DNA of 64,000 nucleotides from Pseudomonas asiatica (GTDB lineage Bacteria > Pseudomonadota > Gammaproteobacteria > Pseudomonadales > Pseudomonadaceae). This document shows positions 63,216 to 64,000 of this stretch, in pieces (the stretch's first letter is position 1; every line of letters starts with the position of its first letter). The notes beneath the pieces were generated by a model. It ran no database searches. It had not been told where the DNA came from and was given only the letters and a program-made list of their open reading frames with translations. Location of the stretch: NCBI RefSeq assembly GCF_009932335.1, contig NZ_BLJF01000001.1:682001-746000 (forward strand), given 5' to 3'. The translations under genes and the position numbers were made by a program.

Positions 63216-64000
63216 TCAACGTACCTTGCCCTGCCCCAGTAGCAACTGCGTTTTGTCGAAGGCGTCCACATCGATGATCGCGCGGCGGGCTTGCTCGGCT
63301 TCACGCAATCGTTGCCCCTCGGTCGGCTGCAGTGCACCATGCTCGACTGCCGCATCGATCAGCGACTGCCCTGGTGCCGGCTGCACCTTGCCCTCCTTGA
63401 TCGCCTGATGAAGTGCCTTGTACAGTGGCACGGTTTCATCCAGCAAGTCGCAAGCCCGTTGCAGCGCTGCCACCGGGTCGCCCTCGCCCTGCGGCCTGAA
63501 GCAACCAGCAAGCAGCTCTTCCAGCGCCGGGTCGCCCTTGCTGCGGCCGATCAGCGCCGCCACCTCTGCATCCAGTTCATCGCTCGGCCCGGTATGACGG
63601 CGGCCGAAGGGGAACACCAGTATCCGCAACGCGCAGCCGACAAAGCGGTTAGGGAAGTTGTCGAGCAGCCGGTCCAGGGCTGTTTCCGCCTGGCCCAGGC
63701 TTTCCTCCATCGCCCAGCGCAGCAAGGGCTGCATGTGTTCCGGTGAGCCCAGGTCGTGATAGCGCTTGAGCGCGGCGCTGGCCAGGTACAGGTAACTCAG
63801 CACATCCCCCAGCCTTGCGCTCAGCCGTTCGCGGCGTTTCAGTGCGCCGCCCAGCAGCATCATCGACAGGTCAGCCAGCATGGCGAAGGCCGCTGCCTGG
63901 CGGTTGAGTGCACGGAAGTAGCCTTGGCTCAGGGCATCGCCGGGCACGGATTCCAGTCGCCCCAGCCCCAGGCTGAGTATGAGTGTGCTGGCCGCATTGC
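63216..64000 (-). CDS. fadE: Acyl-CoA dehydrogenase FadE, C-terminal part (gene continues past the window)
   Basis: The visible 260 codons are the C-terminal end of a FadE-type acyl-CoA dehydrogenase including its extra DUF1974-like domain. Recognisable segments are LADLSMMLLGGALKRRERLS, RLGDVLSYLYLASAALK and the C-terminal domain (DNFPNRFVGCALRILVFPFG). FadE is a large (about 815-residue) membrane-associated enzyme that starts beta-oxidation of fatty acids. The flavin-binding N-terminal part lies beyond 64000, as does the start. Stop TGA is at 63216. Confidence 0.92.
   Translation of the reverse strand, partial: NAASTLILSLGLGRLESVPGDALSQGYFRALNRQAAAFAMLADLSMMLLGGALKRRERLSARLGDVLSYLYLASAALKRYHDLGSPEHMQPLLRWAMEESLGQAETALDRLLDNFPNRFVGCALRILVFPFGRRHTGPSDELDAEVAALIGRSKGDPALEELLAGCFRPQGEGDPVAALQRACDLLDETVPLYKALHQAIKEGKVQPAPGQSLIDAAVEHGALQPTEGQRLREAEQARRAIIDVDAFDKTQLLLGQGKVR

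Overview
The window is a stretch of chromosome from a Pseudomonas of the P. putida group. The evidence is the high-GC coding style, an EF-P with the rhamnosylated-arginine loop next to its glycosyltransferase EarP, a SagS-type hybrid kinase, a DUF3509 protein, and about 30 short palindromic REP-type elements of the kind P. putida carries between genes. No plasmid, phage, IS or CRISPR signature was found. Most of the window is core housekeeping and stress-response sequence. The exception is about 54.6-63.1 kb, which is accessory.

0-13.8 kb: a decayed MocR-type regulator, an HBM-type chemoreceptor, a BenE-family transporter, a GST-like protein, a glutaredoxin-like protein, folE, an Smr-domain protein, an isochorismatase-fold protein, prmB, a membrane-anchored conserved protein, an alpha/beta hydrolase, aroC and an MFS carrier. 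From memory, the order prmB-aroC-MFS-mtnD resembles P. aeruginosa, where mtnB and mtnC flank mtnD. Here both are missing, and the remaining mtnD-like protein has lost a predicted metal ligand.

13.8-32.3 kb: small conserved proteins, a ZIP metal transporter, an LtaS-like phosphoglycerol transferase/sulfatase, rraB, a cytochrome c with an extra N-terminal domain, a 31-residue membrane protein, a class I glutamine amidotransferase, a CorA-type channel, a PlsC acyltransferase, a crotonase-fold protein, tRNA-Ser(GGA), a TonB-dependent receptor, an MFS exporter, and an SDR gene divergent from a LysR regulator.

32.3-53.7 kb: a GreA/B-like factor, earP-efp, ohr-ohrR with shared operator-like motifs, two further LysR genes (one next to a TauE/SafE permease, one next to a DUF1127 protein), class II DAHP synthase, a spermidine-synthase-like protein, a DEAD-box helicase with a long structured leader, a LigB-type dioxygenase, tpm, htpX, alaA, msrB, glutathione peroxidase, sagS, a DUF815 ATPase and a free-methionine sulfoxide reductase. 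Ohr/OhrR, MsrB, GPx, fRMsr and HtpX make this a neighbourhood rich in oxidant and protein-damage functions.

54.0-63.1 kb: a tRNA cluster (Glu-Gly-Glu-Gly-Gly) is followed by a chaperone-usher fimbrial operon on the minus strand (pilin, chaperone, usher, adhesin). The operon is broken: between chaperone and usher lies an opposite-strand segment holding the 3' two-thirds of an autotransporter gene and an Ig-like-repeat protein of unknown function. About half of the usher and the 5' end of the autotransporter are gone. Core sequence resumes with a PA2817-family protein and the C-terminal part of fadE, with an unrecognised 144-residue protein between them.

Nearly every intergenic gap carries a REP-type palindrome, usually as an inverted pair of about 100 bp. 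I distinguish type A (core ending cccgctcccacagg), A-prime (cgccggcaagccagctccc), B (cagcacaaggctgctcct), C (cgacacaaggccgctcct) and an outer module D (gatcgagcgccgcccgcg). I did not find one clearly new multi-gene system. The strongest candidates for further work are the rearranged fimbrial/autotransporter/Ig-like locus and the orphan at 62649.
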